Positions 1 to 8,984 of a stretch of DNA of 64,000 bases are shown piece after piece; within the stretch, counting starts at the first letter, position 1, and each line of letters starts with the position of its first letter. The notes under the pieces were generated by a model that was not told the DNA's origin, ran no database searches, and saw only the letters and a list, made by a program, of their open reading frames with translations. This DNA is from an uncultured Marinobacterium sp. (lineage in GTDB: Bacteria > Pseudomonadota > Gammaproteobacteria > Pseudomonadales > Balneatricaceae), in assembly GCA_947501565.1 (NCBI GenBank), contig CANMWJ010000002.1:248001-312000 (forward strand), read 5' to 3'. The position numbers and the translations under genes were made by a program.

Positions 1-39
1 AGTCGCGGACCTCACAATTGAGCATCCGCTAAATCCAGA

Positions 40-82
40 AGCCTCTGCGCCCCGCGAAAACGCCGGGGTGATGCCAGAGGCT
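40..82. repeat. GC-rich interrupted hairpin
   Basis: Outer arms AGCCTCTG (40-47) and CAGAGGCT (75-82) are perfectly complementary. Inner arms CCCCG (50-54) and CGGGG (64-68) stack inside them. Neither strand has a T-run after the stem, so a standard intrinsic terminator is not supported. It lies just downstream of the minus-strand DUF2185 gene and may be a Rho-type end, an RNA structure or an interspersed repeat. A second small hairpin (CCTGAA/TTCAGG, 118-135) lies between it and the gene. Confidence 0.4.
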
Positions 83-161
83 CCTAATCTATCTATGGGC
101 GTGAAAGGGGATTTCAACCCTGAAGCGTAATTCAGGCGCGAATGCCCGAACTTTAGGTCGC

Positions 162-578
162 TTACTTGCCTTCTTCGTTGAACCGATCAACGTCGTTGGT
201 GATGGACACTTCAGTCTGCGCAGACGGGATACGGTAGTCGTAAACGCGTTCCCAGCCATCGCTTTCCGGCGCACGTTCCCATACGGTGCCAGCGTTGTAC
301 TGAACCAGTTCTTCCAGAGACGGATCGATCGTTACCATCTTCTCAACGTCAACCGGGATCAGGTTGGTTACTTCGTCTTCCAGGTATTCCGGAGTTTCGT
401 AACCGGTAAACATACGCCAGCCGGTGTCATTCAGGTGCTCAGGTACAGTTTTGTACATAAAGCGTACCGGCAGTTTCTCTTCGAAAACCATCTTGGATAC
501 CAGTGCCAGAAAGCCGTTTTTAGTCTGGTTGGTTTCGGATTCTACGGAGGTCGGTTTATCGATATCTGGAGATTTCAT
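162..578 (-). CDS. DUF2185 (Imm33-like) domain protein
   Basis: 138 residues, soluble, acidic, with no signal peptide or membrane segment. After a roughly 20-residue polar N-terminus, residues about 21-110 match the DUF2185 pattern as I know it: GFLALVSK, then RFMYKTVPEH, then DTGWRMFTGYE and the PEYLED stretch, ending near FNEEGK. Family members include proteins called immunity-type Imm33, but no toxin gene is visible beside it, so an immunity role is not supported here. The ATG at 578 begins the conserved domain; its ribosome site is weak (CGAGA). It runs alone, with a terminator separating it from the upstream chemoreceptor gene. Function unknown; family call fairly sure. Confidence 0.75.
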   Translation of the reverse strand: MKSPDIDKPTSVESETNQTKNGFLALVSKMVFEEKLPVRFMYKTVPEHLNDTGWRMFTGYETPEYLEDEVTNLIPVDVEKMVTIDPSLEELVQYNAGTVWERAPESDGWERVYDYRIPSAQTEVSITNDVDRFNEEGK

Positions 579-683
579 AATGTCTCGCGCTGGCAGGTGA
601 AAATCTAAGTGAATCAGGGGGCTATTGTAATACGCCTGATCCCATCGGGGAAATTGGCAGAAGTGTGGATAGCGGGAAGTATG

Positions 684-709
684 AAAAAAGCCACCGGGTA
701 GGTGGCTTT
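684..709 (-). terminator. Intrinsic terminator of the chemoreceptor gene
   Basis: AAAGCCACC (687-695), loop GGGTA, GGTGGCTTT (701-709). On the minus strand the stem is followed by a T-run. It lies 18 bp after the stop of the methyl-accepting protein gene. Confidence 0.85.
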
Positions 710-726
710 GTTTAGCTGGCTGGAGT

Positions 727-2337
727 TTAAACCTTGAATTTCTCTGTAAGGCTCTGCAGATTTCGGGAGAGCTGGGCCAACGAGGCTGATGCATTCTGGG
801 TAGCTTTGCTGCCGTTGACCACGGTGTCACCCAGGGATTTGAACTGGTGTACCTGTTCGCGCACGCTGATAACGTCGTTTTGTGCGTTACTGGCCAATTG
901 GGCGGCCTCGTCACATTCGTTACTCAGGCTGTGAATGGTGTGCTGAATGGCAGACAGGCTCTCCACGGTATTCTGAGCGTGTTCTACCGATTCTCGGGCT
1001 TTCGTCTGATTCGACTCCATGGTCTCAACAGATGCCGTGATGGAGTTTACGATCGTCTCCAGCATGTCGTTGATCTCGACAGTAGACTGGTGGGTACGGG
1101 TCGCCAGGGTCCGCACTTCGTCGGCCACGACGGCAAAACCGCGCCCGGATTCACCCGCACGGGCGGCTTCGATCGCCGCATTCAAGGCCAACAGGTTAGT
1201 TTGTGCAGCAATCTCAGCGATGGTGCTCACCACGCTGGACACCTGATCACCTGCGCTGCGCAACTCAAGCAGCATACCGGCGGTGGTTTCGATATCGACC
1301 GCCAGCTGTTCAATGCTGGTGGAGGTACGCTGAACCTCTTCCGCGCCGGCCTGAACCTCTTCTGCGCCGCGTTGAGCGGAATCCGAAGCGGTTGCTGAGC
1401 GCTCTACACCCAGCAGAATCTGCTCTTCCAGCTGATTCATTACCAGCACCAGATTGTCGATCTGGGTGTTGAGGTTGGAGATTGCTGCGTCCGAGTCAGA
1501 TGCGGTGTTGCTCAGGGAGCCGACGGAGCTGCTGATACTCTGGGTAGCGGTTACCACCTCGGCCATACCGTTACGGAACAGCTGCAAGAGTTCATTGATG
1601 CTCTTGGCGGCTTCTCCTACCTCATCATTGCTGGATTGAGGCAGCTGAACGGTCAGGTCCTGATCCTTGGCAACCCGGACCAGACCGGTCGCCAGATTGC
1701 CGATCGGCTGTGCAACCTGACTGCGTGCGAAGATATAAGCGATCAACGCGACAATCACGATCCCGGCAACCATCAGCAGTACGAGCTGAACGGTACCGGC
1801 CATGTCATCGATGATGGTCTGCGAGGAATGTTTTGCCTGGCTGCCAACCGTTTCGTTGATCTGGGTAAGCTGAGACAAACCTTGCTGGGCGTGTTCAGAA
1901 AGGGTAGCGATGTGCTGGCGCGCCAGGTCCCAATCGATACGATTTGCGGCCATGACAGCGCGCAGCTGGTCTGCGGACTGATCCATTGCGACCAATGCGC
2001 TGTTAAGCAGCGTAAAGTCGATCTGGCCATTCGTCTGCAGTGAATCCAGGTGGGCCTGCCGGTTTGCAACCAGGGTGTCGCGTTGCTGGTCGAATGCTGC
2101 GACATCGATGGTGGTGCCATACAGCGAGTACGCGGCGATCTCCATCTTATTTACCTGAGAGGCCAGGTGGGTCAGGCTATTGAGCTGGGGCAGGGTGCCG
2201 TCTACGAAGGTGGTTACTTCTGATTGTACGTTGCGGGTGGTATTGGTGAGCGCCAGTGCGGCAATCAGGGTGATGATAAGAACAGCAGCGTATCCCAGAA
2301 ATACCTTATTGCTGATAGACCCAAGAAGTCTGGACAT
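727..2337 (-). CDS. Methyl-accepting chemotaxis protein
   Basis: 536 residues. Transmembrane chemoreceptor that passes periplasmic ligand signals to CheW/CheA. A hydrophobic helix at about 10-30 is followed by a helical periplasmic region of about 140 residues (four-helix-bundle type). A second membrane helix follows ([19 protein letters not shown], about 182-200), then a HAMP segment and a long coiled-coil signalling domain. The hairpin tip is unmistakable ([20 protein letters not shown], then [10 protein letters not shown], about 380-410). No C-terminal CheR-docking pentapeptide is seen. The ATG at 2337 is chosen because AAAGGAA precedes it by about 7 bases and it begins just before the first helix. 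No che genes are nearby, so the ligand cannot be inferred. Confidence 0.95.
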   Translation of the reverse strand: MSRLLGSISNKVFLGYAAVLIITLIAALALTNTTRNVQSEVTTFVDGTLPQLNSLTHLASQVNKMEIAAYSLYGTTIDVAAFDQQRDTLVANRQAHLDSLQTNGQIDFTLLNSALVAMDQSADQLRAVMAANRIDWDLARQHIATLSEHAQQGLSQLTQINETVGSQAKHSSQTIIDDMAGTVQLVLLMVAGIVIVALIAYIFARSQVAQPIGNLATGLVRVAKDQDLTVQLPQSSNDEVGEAAKSINELLQLFRNGMAEVVTATQSISSSVGSLSNTASDSDAAISNLNTQIDNLVLVMNQLEEQILLGVERSATASDSAQRGAEEVQAGAEEVQRTSTSIEQLAVDIETTAGMLLELRSAGDQVSSVVSTIAEIAAQTNLLALNAAIEAARAGESGRGFAVVADEVRTLATRTHQSTVEINDMLETIVNSITASVETMESNQTKARESVEHAQNTVESLSAIQHTIHSLSNECDEAAQLASNAQNDVISVREQVHQFKSLGDTVVNGSKATQNASASLAQLSRNLQSLTEKFKV

Positions 2338-2575
2338 AGAATAGTTTCCTTTACTCTCTGGCAGAATCGCCGTCACACGACCACGATTACAAATTGATCC
2401 CATCTAGAGTGTATATAACATTCCGCATCTTTAAAGTAACGGATGCTTATAAGTGCATGATTCGGCATTAGATTCTAAGCACGAAGGGCGTCAACGCTCA
2501 GAAGATACATAAAAATCAGTAACCTAGATAGGTAGCGTCTGCTCAAAAACCTGATAGAAACGCTGAATAACCAGA

Positions 2576-3772
2576 CTAATAATCCGGTTTTCGCAGCAGG
2601 CCGCTAATCGCCCATAAACCGAAGATCGGTCCGGGGAGCAGGAGCCAGGCAACCTGGTTGCCCAAAAGGTCGATCTGGCTGGTGGCGAGATTGATCGACA
2701 CGATGGTAATAAAGAAACCGATGCTGTTTTGCAGGGCCAAAGCGCTGCCAACCAGGTGTTTCGGGCAGGCCGCCGCTGAAAGTGAACTGAACTGTGCAGA
2801 ATCGGCGACGACCGCCAGTCCCCAAAAGCCCAGCACCGCAATGGCTGCATACCCGGAGATGGGCAGTAACGGGTACAGCAGGCAAACCAATCCGGAGCAG
2901 AACAAACTGATCGCTGCAACTTTGGCGCTACCCAGCGTTGTGCTGTAGATACCCGCGAGAAAACAGCCCAGTGCACCGATGCCGATCAGCAGAAATGAGA
3001 CCAGCGAGACCAGCGTATCGCTCCCGCCTATCTGGGTAACGGGCACAACCAGCAGTAACGGAATGATTGTCCAGCAGGCGTACAGCTCCCACATATGACC
3101 GAAGTAACCGCAGGCCGCTGCACGAAAAGCGGGGATGCGAAACGCCTGCAACGGGCTGGTATGGGCCTGCTGTGTCGAGCGGTGGGGCAGGTGGGGACCG
3201 TCACCCAGGCGGTAGATCAGCAGGCCGCCCATCAAAGCAAGAGCGGAAGCTGTGTACATCACCCAGGTCCAGGGCCAGTCGGGGCTGGCGCCTTTGATCA
3301 GGTGTGGAAGTGCCGTGCCCAGAGTGAGCATGGCGACCATAATGCTGAGCGAGCGGCCGGTATCATGGGGTTTCCAGCCGATAATCATCTTCATGCCCAG
3401 CGGATAGGTACAGGCCAGGCAGATCCCTGTCAGAAAACGAAACAACAGAGCACTTTCAATACCGTTGGCGAACAGCGCGAAGCTTGCGTTGAAGCAGGCA
3501 CCGCACAGGGCCGCGACGCTGATGATGCGGCTGGCCGGAAAGCGATCAGCAAAACCGGTCAGCGAGATCAGTAGGGTGCCGCTGATGAAACCCGCCTGTA
3601 CTGCAGCGGTCAAGTAACCGATGGCGGCTGTATCCAGCGACCACTCAGCGATAAGCTGATCGGCAATACCGTTCGCGCTGAACCAGAGCGATGTGATCAG
3701 CAATTGCGCGATCACGATCGCTCCGATGGCGCGGCTTACCTGTGCGTCGCTGGGATTCGCCGCATTATGCAT
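2576..3772 (-). CDS. MFS transporter
   Basis: 398 residues of mostly hydrophobic sequence with about 12 predicted membrane helices, the size of a typical major facilitator. The first helix starts at about residue 17 (GAIVIAQLLITSLWFSANG). The loop between helices 2 and 3 carries GFADRFPASR, a weak form of the MFS motif A. The start overlaps the stop of the upstream PLP-enzyme gene by 8 bp, so the two are almost certainly co-transcribed and probably translationally coupled. That suggests export or uptake of a compound handled by the enzyme, perhaps a sulfur amino acid or a related metabolite, but the substrate cannot be read from sequence. Confidence 0.85.
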   Translation of the reverse strand: MHNAANPSDAQVSRAIGAIVIAQLLITSLWFSANGIADQLIAEWSLDTAAIGYLTAAVQAGFISGTLLISLTGFADRFPASRIISVAALCGACFNASFALFANGIESALLFRFLTGICLACTYPLGMKMIIGWKPHDTGRSLSIMVAMLTLGTALPHLIKGASPDWPWTWVMYTASALALMGGLLIYRLGDGPHLPHRSTQQAHTSPLQAFRIPAFRAAACGYFGHMWELYACWTIIPLLLVVPVTQIGGSDTLVSLVSFLLIGIGALGCFLAGIYSTTLGSAKVAAISLFCSGLVCLLYPLLPISGYAAIAVLGFWGLAVVADSAQFSSLSAAACPKHLVGSALALQNSIGFFITIVSINLATSQIDLLGNQVAWLLLPGPIFGLWAISGLLRKPDY

Positions 3773-4910
3773 TGCTATCGAGTGCCTGAAGCAGGTCGTT
3801 CAGAAGGTCATCCGGGTCTTCGATTCCTACCGAGAGTCGCAACAGATCGGTTGGCACCGGAGTGCCTTCGCCCTCAACACTGGCGCGGTGTTCAATCAGA
3901 CTCTCGACACCACCCAGTGAGGTGGCGCGTTTCCAGAGTTTTACCCGCGCTGCCGTTGCAATGGCAGCTTGTTCACCACCCTTTACCCTGATCGACAGCA
4001 TTCCGCCGAATCCCCCCTGCATCTGTTTGCAGGCGATATCATGCCCACTAAACGAAGGAAGCCCGGGGTAGAGTACTTCGCTGACGCGTGGATCTTGTTG
4101 CAGCTGTTCCGCCAGATAGAGCGCGCTGGCGCTGCTGTGTTTCACCCTGAGGAACAGAGTACGCATGCCCCGTAGCAACAGGCTGGCATCCTGTGGGCCA
4201 GGTACAGAGCCTTCATGGGCGCGGATGGTTCGAATACGCTGCCAGAGCGCGTCATTCTGCTTACAGATAAGTGTCCCTGAGATCACATCGCTGTGGCCGT
4301 TAAGGTATTTAGTGGCAGAGTGCATGACGATATCCGCACCCAGTGTAAGTGGTTGGGTGTGTACGGGGGTGCCGATGGTGGAATCCACCGCCACGATGAT
4401 GTTGTGGGGTTTCGCCAACGCTGCAATTTCGGCGATATCGGATTGTGTCCAGAGTGGATTTCCCGGTGTCTCCAGCCAGATCAGGCGGGTGATGCCGGGG
4501 CGAATTGCAGCGCTGATCGCCGCAAGGTCACTCATGTCGACAACATCGATCTGTAGACCCCAGTTTGCCATATGGTCACAGATCCAGTTACGCAGCGACC
4601 AGTACATCACGCGTGGAATCAGTACGTGATCACCCGGTTTCAGCGCCTTGAACACTGCCATGGCTGCAGCCATGCCGGAGGAGAACAGCATCGCATCCGC
4701 GCCCTGTTCCAGTTTGGTCAGCAGCGCTTCAGCCGGTTTAAAGGTTGGGTTATCGGCCCGGGCGTAGACGTTACCGCTGGGATAGCTGTTGTCTTCCGCC
4801 CGGATATAGGTGGTCGCATGTGAGACGGGTGGTACAACCGCCTGCGTTTCGTTGTCGACGATGCCCAAAGCCTGAGCGGCGTTGGTTTCGGGTTTCAGCT
4901 GTTGCGACAT
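3765..4910 (-). CDS. Cys/Met-metabolism PLP enzyme (cystathionine beta-lyase type)
   Basis: 381 residues, the usual length for cystathionine beta/gamma-lyases. The YARADNPTFKPAE segment matches the family's phosphate-binding region. SSGMAAAMAVFKAL is the cofactor-binding turn, and the Schiff-base lysine is in HSATKYLNGHSDV (about residue 200). ESLIEHRAS and RLSVGIEDPDDLL close the fold. The usual DNT motif near the cofactor reads DSTIGTP here, a small change in a conserved position. Beta-lyase, gamma-lyase and synthase activities cannot be separated reliably by eye; the overall look favours a MetC-like lyase. Co-transcribed with the following MFS gene. Ribosome site is weak (GAGGACAG region). 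Confidence 0.85.
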   Translation of the reverse strand: MSQQLKPETNAAQALGIVDNETQAVVPPVSHATTYIRAEDNSYPSGNVYARADNPTFKPAEALLTKLEQGADAMLFSSGMAAAMAVFKALKPGDHVLIPRVMYWSLRNWICDHMANWGLQIDVVDMSDLAAISAAIRPGITRLIWLETPGNPLWTQSDIAEIAALAKPHNIIVAVDSTIGTPVHTQPLTLGADIVMHSATKYLNGHSDVISGTLICKQNDALWQRIRTIRAHEGSVPGPQDASLLLRGMRTLFLRVKHSSASALYLAEQLQQDPRVSEVLYPGLPSFSGHDIACKQMQGGFGGMLSIRVKGGEQAAIATAARVKLWKRATSLGGVESLIEHRASVEGEGTPVPTDLLRLSVGIEDPDDLLNDLLQALDSNA

Positions 4911-5014
4911 ATCTGTCCTCGACCGTATCGGTAAACCGACATCAATTGAACCAAAACCCGAATGTATCAGGTTTTTATATATTTATCAGAATCTTACAGC
5001 TTCTTTTTAATCCG

Positions 5015-5722
5015 TTAAGAACATTTGCTGTCACCGCAATTGAGGCAGGTGATGCAACCGTCCAGCAGGATCGCCGCCTTAGTATTGCACTTACTGCACA
5101 ACTGCGCTTCCGCCGGGAAAGGACTGTCGTCTGCGTCGGCGTTGCTGCTGACGTTTTGCTGCTGTTCAAACTCCGCCCGTTTAGCTTCGAGCGCACGTTT
5201 CTGCTGATCGTCGAGAATGTCGGGAGCCAGCAGACCGATCATCTTCAGGTGTTGCTCAATCGCTTCTCCAATTTCCGCCACCAGCGAGGGCATGAACTTT
5301 CCGCCTTTCTTGAAATAGCCGCCTTTAGGATCAAACACCGCTTTCAGCTCTTCCGCCATAAAGGTGACGTCGCCACCTTTGCGGAATACCGCTGAGATAA
5401 CGCGGGTGAGGGCAACCACCCACTGGAAGTGGTCCATGTTCTTCGAATTAATAAAGATCTCGTAGGGGTGACGCTGCTCGTGTTCAGAACCCTGATTGAG
5501 TACCACATCGTTGATGGTGATGTAGAGGGCGTGCTCTGACATCGGTGTTTTTATCTTATAGGTGGAGCCGGTCAGAAACTCCGGACGGCTCAGGTTCTCG
5601 TGTACGTGTTCAAGCGTAGCTTGTGTTTGTGGTTGAGCGCTGTGATCCGTCGCTGTTTGTGGCTCATCGTCTGCTTTCAGGATCTTGTACGCGATGATGG
5701 GCTGATCGATTTTGATAGTCAT
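5015..5722 (-). CDS. nrdJb: Class II ribonucleotide reductase, small C-terminal chain NrdJb
   Basis: 235 residues. Corresponds to the C-terminal part of adenosylcobalamin-dependent ribonucleotide reductase, which here is a separate chain as in Pseudomonas. The central TSCPD-like region (ITINDV, then HPYEIFINSKNMDHFQWVVALTRVIS, about 68-110) is followed by a basic helix. A cysteine-rich C-terminal tail (CSKCNTKAAILLDGCITCLN, then CGDSKC) is expected to bind zinc and shuttle electrons from thioredoxin to the active site. It begins 14 bp after the nrdJa stop, so the two form one transcript. The residue-60 region STYKIKTPMSEHALYITIND marks entry into the conserved fold. Confidence 0.92.
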   Translation of the reverse strand: MTIKIDQPIIAYKILKADDEPQTATDHSAQPQTQATLEHVHENLSRPEFLTGSTYKIKTPMSEHALYITINDVVLNQGSEHEQRHPYEIFINSKNMDHFQWVVALTRVISAVFRKGGDVTFMAEELKAVFDPKGGYFKKGGKFMPSLVAEIGEAIEQHLKMIGLLAPDILDDQQKRALEAKRAEFEQQQNVSSNADADDSPFPAEAQLCSKCNTKAAILLDGCITCLNCGDSKCS

Positions 5723-5736
5723 GGTGTATCCCGCCG

Positions 5737-7896
5737 TTAAAGTTTTCCGTAGTAACCTTCTTTCAGTGCATCGAACAGATTGGCAGCAGTGTGCAGTTCG
5801 CCATCGTATTCAACCTGGTCATCCCCTTTGAGGGTTACAATGCTTCCGTCTTCTAACGTGAATTCGTAGGTTGTGTTCTTAAGATCTTGTTCTTTAACGA
5901 GAACTCCCTGAAAGTTGTCGGGATTGAAGCGGAAGGTGGTGCATCCTTTAAGGCCCTGTTTGTGCGCATAAAGGTAGATATCCTTAAATGCCTCATAGGG
6001 ATAATCAGTGGGTACATTGGCTGTTTTTGAAATTGAGGAATCGATCCAGCGTTGGGCGGCGGCCTGGATATCGACGTGTTGTTTTGGGGTGATATCCTCT
6101 GCGCAGACAAAATAATCCGGCAGTCGCTGCTCCGCATTTTCACTAAACGGCATCGCGTCGGAATTGATCAGGGCGCGGTACGCGAGCAGCTCGTAGGAGA
6201 ATACGTCCACCTTCTCTTTGCTCTTTTTTCCTTCGCGAATAATGTTACGGGCATAGTGGTGCGCGAAGCTGGGTTCAACACCGTTGCTGACGTTGTTACC
6301 CAGTGAAAGCGCAATGGTGCCGGTGGGCGCGATGGAGCTGTGGTGGGTAAAACGGCAGCCGTGGGCGGCTAAGGCCGCTGCCAGTTCCGGCTCTTCAACG
6401 GCCAGTTGTTGCATATAACGGCTGTAGCGGGCGTGCAGGATCTTGCCGGGCAGTTCATCGCCCACTTTGAAGCCATCGTTTGCCAATTCCGGGCGTTTGC
6501 GCATCATCTCACCGGTGATGGTAAACATCTCATCCATCACTGGTGCCGGGCCTTTCTCTTTGGCCAGCTCCAGGCCTGTCTGCCACCCCGTAATCGCCAG
6601 TACTTTGGTCACCTCCTCGGTGAATGCGACGGACATTGGATCGCCGTACTGCATACCCAGCAGGGTGATGGTGGAGCCCAGTCCCAGGAAACCCATACCG
6701 TGTCGGCGTTTATGCTCAATCTCGTGGCGTTGCTGTTCGAGGGCGAGGCCGTTGATCTCAACCACGTTATCCAGCATGCGGGTAAACACTGCAACGGTAT
6801 CCCGGAAGCTGTCCCAGTCAAAGCGGGCGTGTTCGGTGAAGGGGTGTTCGACAAAGCCTGTCAGATTGATCGATCCGAGCAAGCAGCTGCCGTGAGGCGG
6901 CAGGGGCTGTTCTCCGCAAGGATTAGTGGCCCGGATATTTTCGCAGAACCAGTTGTTGTTCCACTCGTTCACCCGGTCGATCAGGATAAAACCGGGTTCG
7001 GCGAAGTCGTAATTGGAACTCATAATTGCGTTCCAGAGTTTCTGTGCCCGAACGGTTTTTATTACGCGACAAGCGACTAATCCGTTCCGATTAGTAATGT
7101 AATCCTGCTTAATCGGCCACTCTCGCCAGATAATCTGGCGTTTGTCTTTCAGATTCAGTTGCTTGTTTTCCAGTTCCTGTCGGCGCAGGGGAAAGGCCAG
7201 TGGCCAATCCGCATCGTTATTAACCGCTTCGATAAACTCGTCAGTAATCAGCAGGGACAGATTGAACTGGCGCAGGCGCCCGTTTTCCCGTTTTGCCCGG
7301 ATAAACTCCAGCACATCGGGATGGCCCACATCAAAGGTCGCCATCTGCGCGCCACGTCTTCCTCCCGCTGAGGAGACGGTGAAACACATCTTGTCGAATA
7401 CATCCATAAAGGAGAGTGGACCTGATGTATAGGCGCCTGCTCCTGAAACATATGCGTTACGGGGGCGAAGGGTAGAGAATTCGTAACCGATTCCGCATCC
7501 GGCTTTCAGTGTTAATCCCGCTTCCAGATTTTTGTGCAGGATATCTTCCATCGAATCGTTGATGGTGCCTGCCACGGTACAGTTGATCGTTGATGTGGCG
7601 GGTTTGTGTTCCTGTGCGCCCGCGTTGGACAGAATACGTCCGGCGGGGATGGCACCACGACGTAATGCGGTCAGGAACTGGGGATACCAGTGTTCGCGCA
7701 ACTCTTCGGTTTCTTCGACCTCGGCGATAGCACGGGCGACACGCTGGAAGGTATCGTCCAGCGTTTTGTCCAGGGCCTCGCCATCCTTGGTTTTTAAACG
7801 GTACTTACTGTCCCATATATCGATGGATGCGTCCTGAAAGGGGATCTCGCTTGTGCAGTTGTCGTTCTGTGGCGCTGCTTTAGGTGTGCTGAGCAT
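5737..7896 (-). CDS. nrdJa: Class II (B12-dependent) ribonucleotide reductase, large chain NrdJa
   Basis: 719 residues. Catalyses reduction of ribonucleotides to deoxyribonucleotides with an adenosylcobalamin-generated thiyl radical, with or without oxygen. Visible signatures are STINCTVAGT near residue 105 (redox cysteine), GGRRGAQMATFDVGHPD, the active-site NPCGEQPLPPHGSCLLGSIN (about 325) and HRRHGMGFLGLGS. SSIAPTGTIAL is the C-terminal barrel loop. The ATG at 7896 has GAGG 8 bases upstream and is preferred over an in-frame GTG at 7905. The missing zinc-tail domain is supplied by nrdJb just downstream. The upstream region has NrdR-type and FNR-type sites and no visible cobalamin riboswitch. 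Confidence 0.95.
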   Translation of the reverse strand: MLSTPKAAPQNDNCTSEIPFQDASIDIWDSKYRLKTKDGEALDKTLDDTFQRVARAIAEVEETEELREHWYPQFLTALRRGAIPAGRILSNAGAQEHKPATSTINCTVAGTINDSMEDILHKNLEAGLTLKAGCGIGYEFSTLRPRNAYVSGAGAYTSGPLSFMDVFDKMCFTVSSAGGRRGAQMATFDVGHPDVLEFIRAKRENGRLRQFNLSLLITDEFIEAVNNDADWPLAFPLRRQELENKQLNLKDKRQIIWREWPIKQDYITNRNGLVACRVIKTVRAQKLWNAIMSSNYDFAEPGFILIDRVNEWNNNWFCENIRATNPCGEQPLPPHGSCLLGSINLTGFVEHPFTEHARFDWDSFRDTVAVFTRMLDNVVEINGLALEQQRHEIEHKRRHGMGFLGLGSTITLLGMQYGDPMSVAFTEEVTKVLAITGWQTGLELAKEKGPAPVMDEMFTITGEMMRKRPELANDGFKVGDELPGKILHARYSRYMQQLAVEEPELAAALAAHGCRFTHHSSIAPTGTIALSLGNNVSNGVEPSFAHHYARNIIREGKKSKEKVDVFSYELLAYRALINSDAMPFSENAEQRLPDYFVCAEDITPKQHVDIQAAAQRWIDSSISKTANVPTDYPYEAFKDIYLYAHKQGLKGCTTFRFNPDNFQGVLVKEQDLKNTTYEFTLEDGSIVTLKGDDQVEYDGELHTAANLFDALKEGYYGKL

Positions 7897-7982
7897 GAGT
7901 TTCACCTCGCTTTATGCCGCTCGCGGGTAGAGGTTTAATTCCAGTTACATTGGATAGCCTTGTGTGAGGGATATCTAATAAA

Positions 7983-8030
7983 TAACTATATGTTGTGTTT
8001 TATGGTATTTGTATGTCGTATATATAGTAT
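7983..8030 (-). promoter_or_regulatory. Putative paired NrdR boxes of the nrdJ promoter
   Basis: Box A (7983-7998) has the core CTATATGTTGTGT and matches the NrdR consensus ACACTATATATTGTGT at about 13 of 16 positions. Box B (8015-8030) has the core TATATATAGT and matches the reverse consensus at about 10 of 16. Their centres are 32 bp apart, near the three-helical-turn spacing known for NrdR box pairs. They lie about 90-135 bp upstream of the nrdJa start. NrdR represses ribonucleotide reductase genes in many bacteria; binding here is inference. Confidence 0.6.
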
Positions 8031-8044
8031 TTGATCGATATCAA
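8031..8044 (-). promoter_or_regulatory. Perfect FNR/ANR-type box upstream of nrdJa
   Basis: TTGAT-CGAT-ATCAA is an exact match to the FNR/ANR consensus TTGATNNNNATCAA and abuts NrdR box B. If it acts at -41.5 on nrdJ, transcription would start near 7996 and a -10 candidate TACCAT lies at 8002-8007. That would place the NrdR boxes over the core promoter. It could also serve the divergent gene at 8210. Confidence 0.65.
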
Positions 8045-8209
8045 GCGTGGGTGGTGGCGAACGCTGAGGGAGGTGGGGTGAGTTTCAATAGCTGTCAGAA
8101 CAATAAATAGATGACGAGACGACTATGAAGCGGATTTCAGCGCGTTACACTTATACGGCTGGACTTACTGAATCCGGCAGACAGAACGCAATTAAACAGA
8201 GGTAACCGT

Positions 8210-8581
8210 GTGCAGAGTTTCGATCCGCAGCATATCAAGGGCTATCATGCCCACGTCTACTACAACAGTCCGGCAGAGCGGGAGATCGCTGCCCGGATTC
8301 GGGAGGCAGTTGAGGATCAGTTTGATGTTGAGATGGGACGTTGGCGTGATGAGCCGGTAGGTCCCCATCCGGCGCCTATGTACCAGATCGCATTTGCCCC
8401 GGAGTTGCTGCCACAACTGCTGCCCTGGCTCATGTCGGTAAGTGCATCCCTGTCGATCCTTGTTCACGCCCGTACAGGTCAAAGTGACCTGTTGGATCAT
8501 ACGGCCGGGGCAGTTTGGCTGGGGCCTCAGCTGGAGTTGAATACCGCATTTTTCGGTGATGAGATCGGGCGCACCGCCTGA
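8210..8581 (+). CDS. DOPA 4,5-dioxygenase-like protein
   Basis: 123 residues, matching the small DOPA-dioxygenase family that in plants and fungi opens the catechol ring of DOPA. The histidine-bearing signature is clear: HIKGYHAHVYY at residues 8-18, RWRDEPVGPHPAPMYQIAF (about 45-63), and LVHARTG near 84-90. Bacterial members are mostly of unknown substrate. The start is a GTG with AGAGGTAACC just upstream. Monocistronic by spacing and divergent from nrdJa, so the FNR-type box between them could also act on it. An aromatic ring-cleaving role is family inference only. Confidence 0.82.
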   Translation: MQSFDPQHIKGYHAHVYYNSPAEREIAARIREAVEDQFDVEMGRWRDEPVGPHPAPMYQIAFAPELLPQLLPWLMSVSASLSILVHARTGQSDLLDHTAGAVWLGPQLELNTAFFGDEIGRTA

Positions 8582-8760
8582 ATGATCTGGCACGACCTCT
8601 CAGAAATGCCCTGCAATTTACATTGGTCAATTTCCTGACCGCCCAATTCCTGAATACTGGATAAATGGTAAGCCGGTGAACCCTAACCTTTTAGCGGGAG
8701 GGGCATCGGCCATCCGCTAGTTTGAGTGGACCGACAGTTGACGGGGAAGGAGGGCAGAAG

Positions 8761-8955
8761 ATGACAGAACGTATCTGTGAGCGTTGCGGTGAGCATTGGG
8801 GTGCAAGTAAAGCGGACGACCAGCAGAGCGATTTCTGCGATCGTTGCGGGCAAGCGGTGCCCGAGCTGACCGAAGAACGCAGTCGTCAGTTCATTGGATG
8901 GTTTGCAGTAGTCAGCCTGTTTTGTTGTGCAATGTTCTTTATCCTGCCACGCTAA
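8761..8955 (+). CDS. Zinc-ribbon protein with C-terminal membrane helix
   Basis: 64 residues. Two CxxC pairs (CERCGEHWG at 6-9 and CDRCGQ at about 27-30) form a likely treble-clef or zinc-ribbon knuckle. A helix (FIGWFAVVSLFCCAMFFIL, about 44-62) could anchor it in the inner membrane. The ATG at 8761 has GGAAGGAGG upstream; an in-frame upstream start at 8722 lacks a ribosome site. No named family recognised. It is followed 29 bp later by a second Cys-rich miniprotein on the same strand, so the two may be co-transcribed. Confidence 0.6.
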   Translation: MTERICERCGEHWGASKADDQQSDFCDRCGQAVPELTEERSRQFIGWFAVVSLFCCAMFFILPR

Positions 8956-8984
8956 CCCCATCGATCTGAAGGGTTGGACATGGG

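Noticed and set aside
41-160. Hairpins at the left edge as an intrinsic terminator
   Set aside because: Stems are good but no T-run follows on either strand, so only a hairpin is reported.
5005-5200. Plus-strand small frames over the nrdJb cysteine tail
   Set aside because: Complement of the Cys-rich nrdJb C-terminus; no independent support.
7897-8209. Possible cobalamin riboswitch upstream of the B12-dependent reductase
   Set aside because: No B12-box-like conserved stretch or the expected multi-stem layout is visible; protein-binding sites fill the region.
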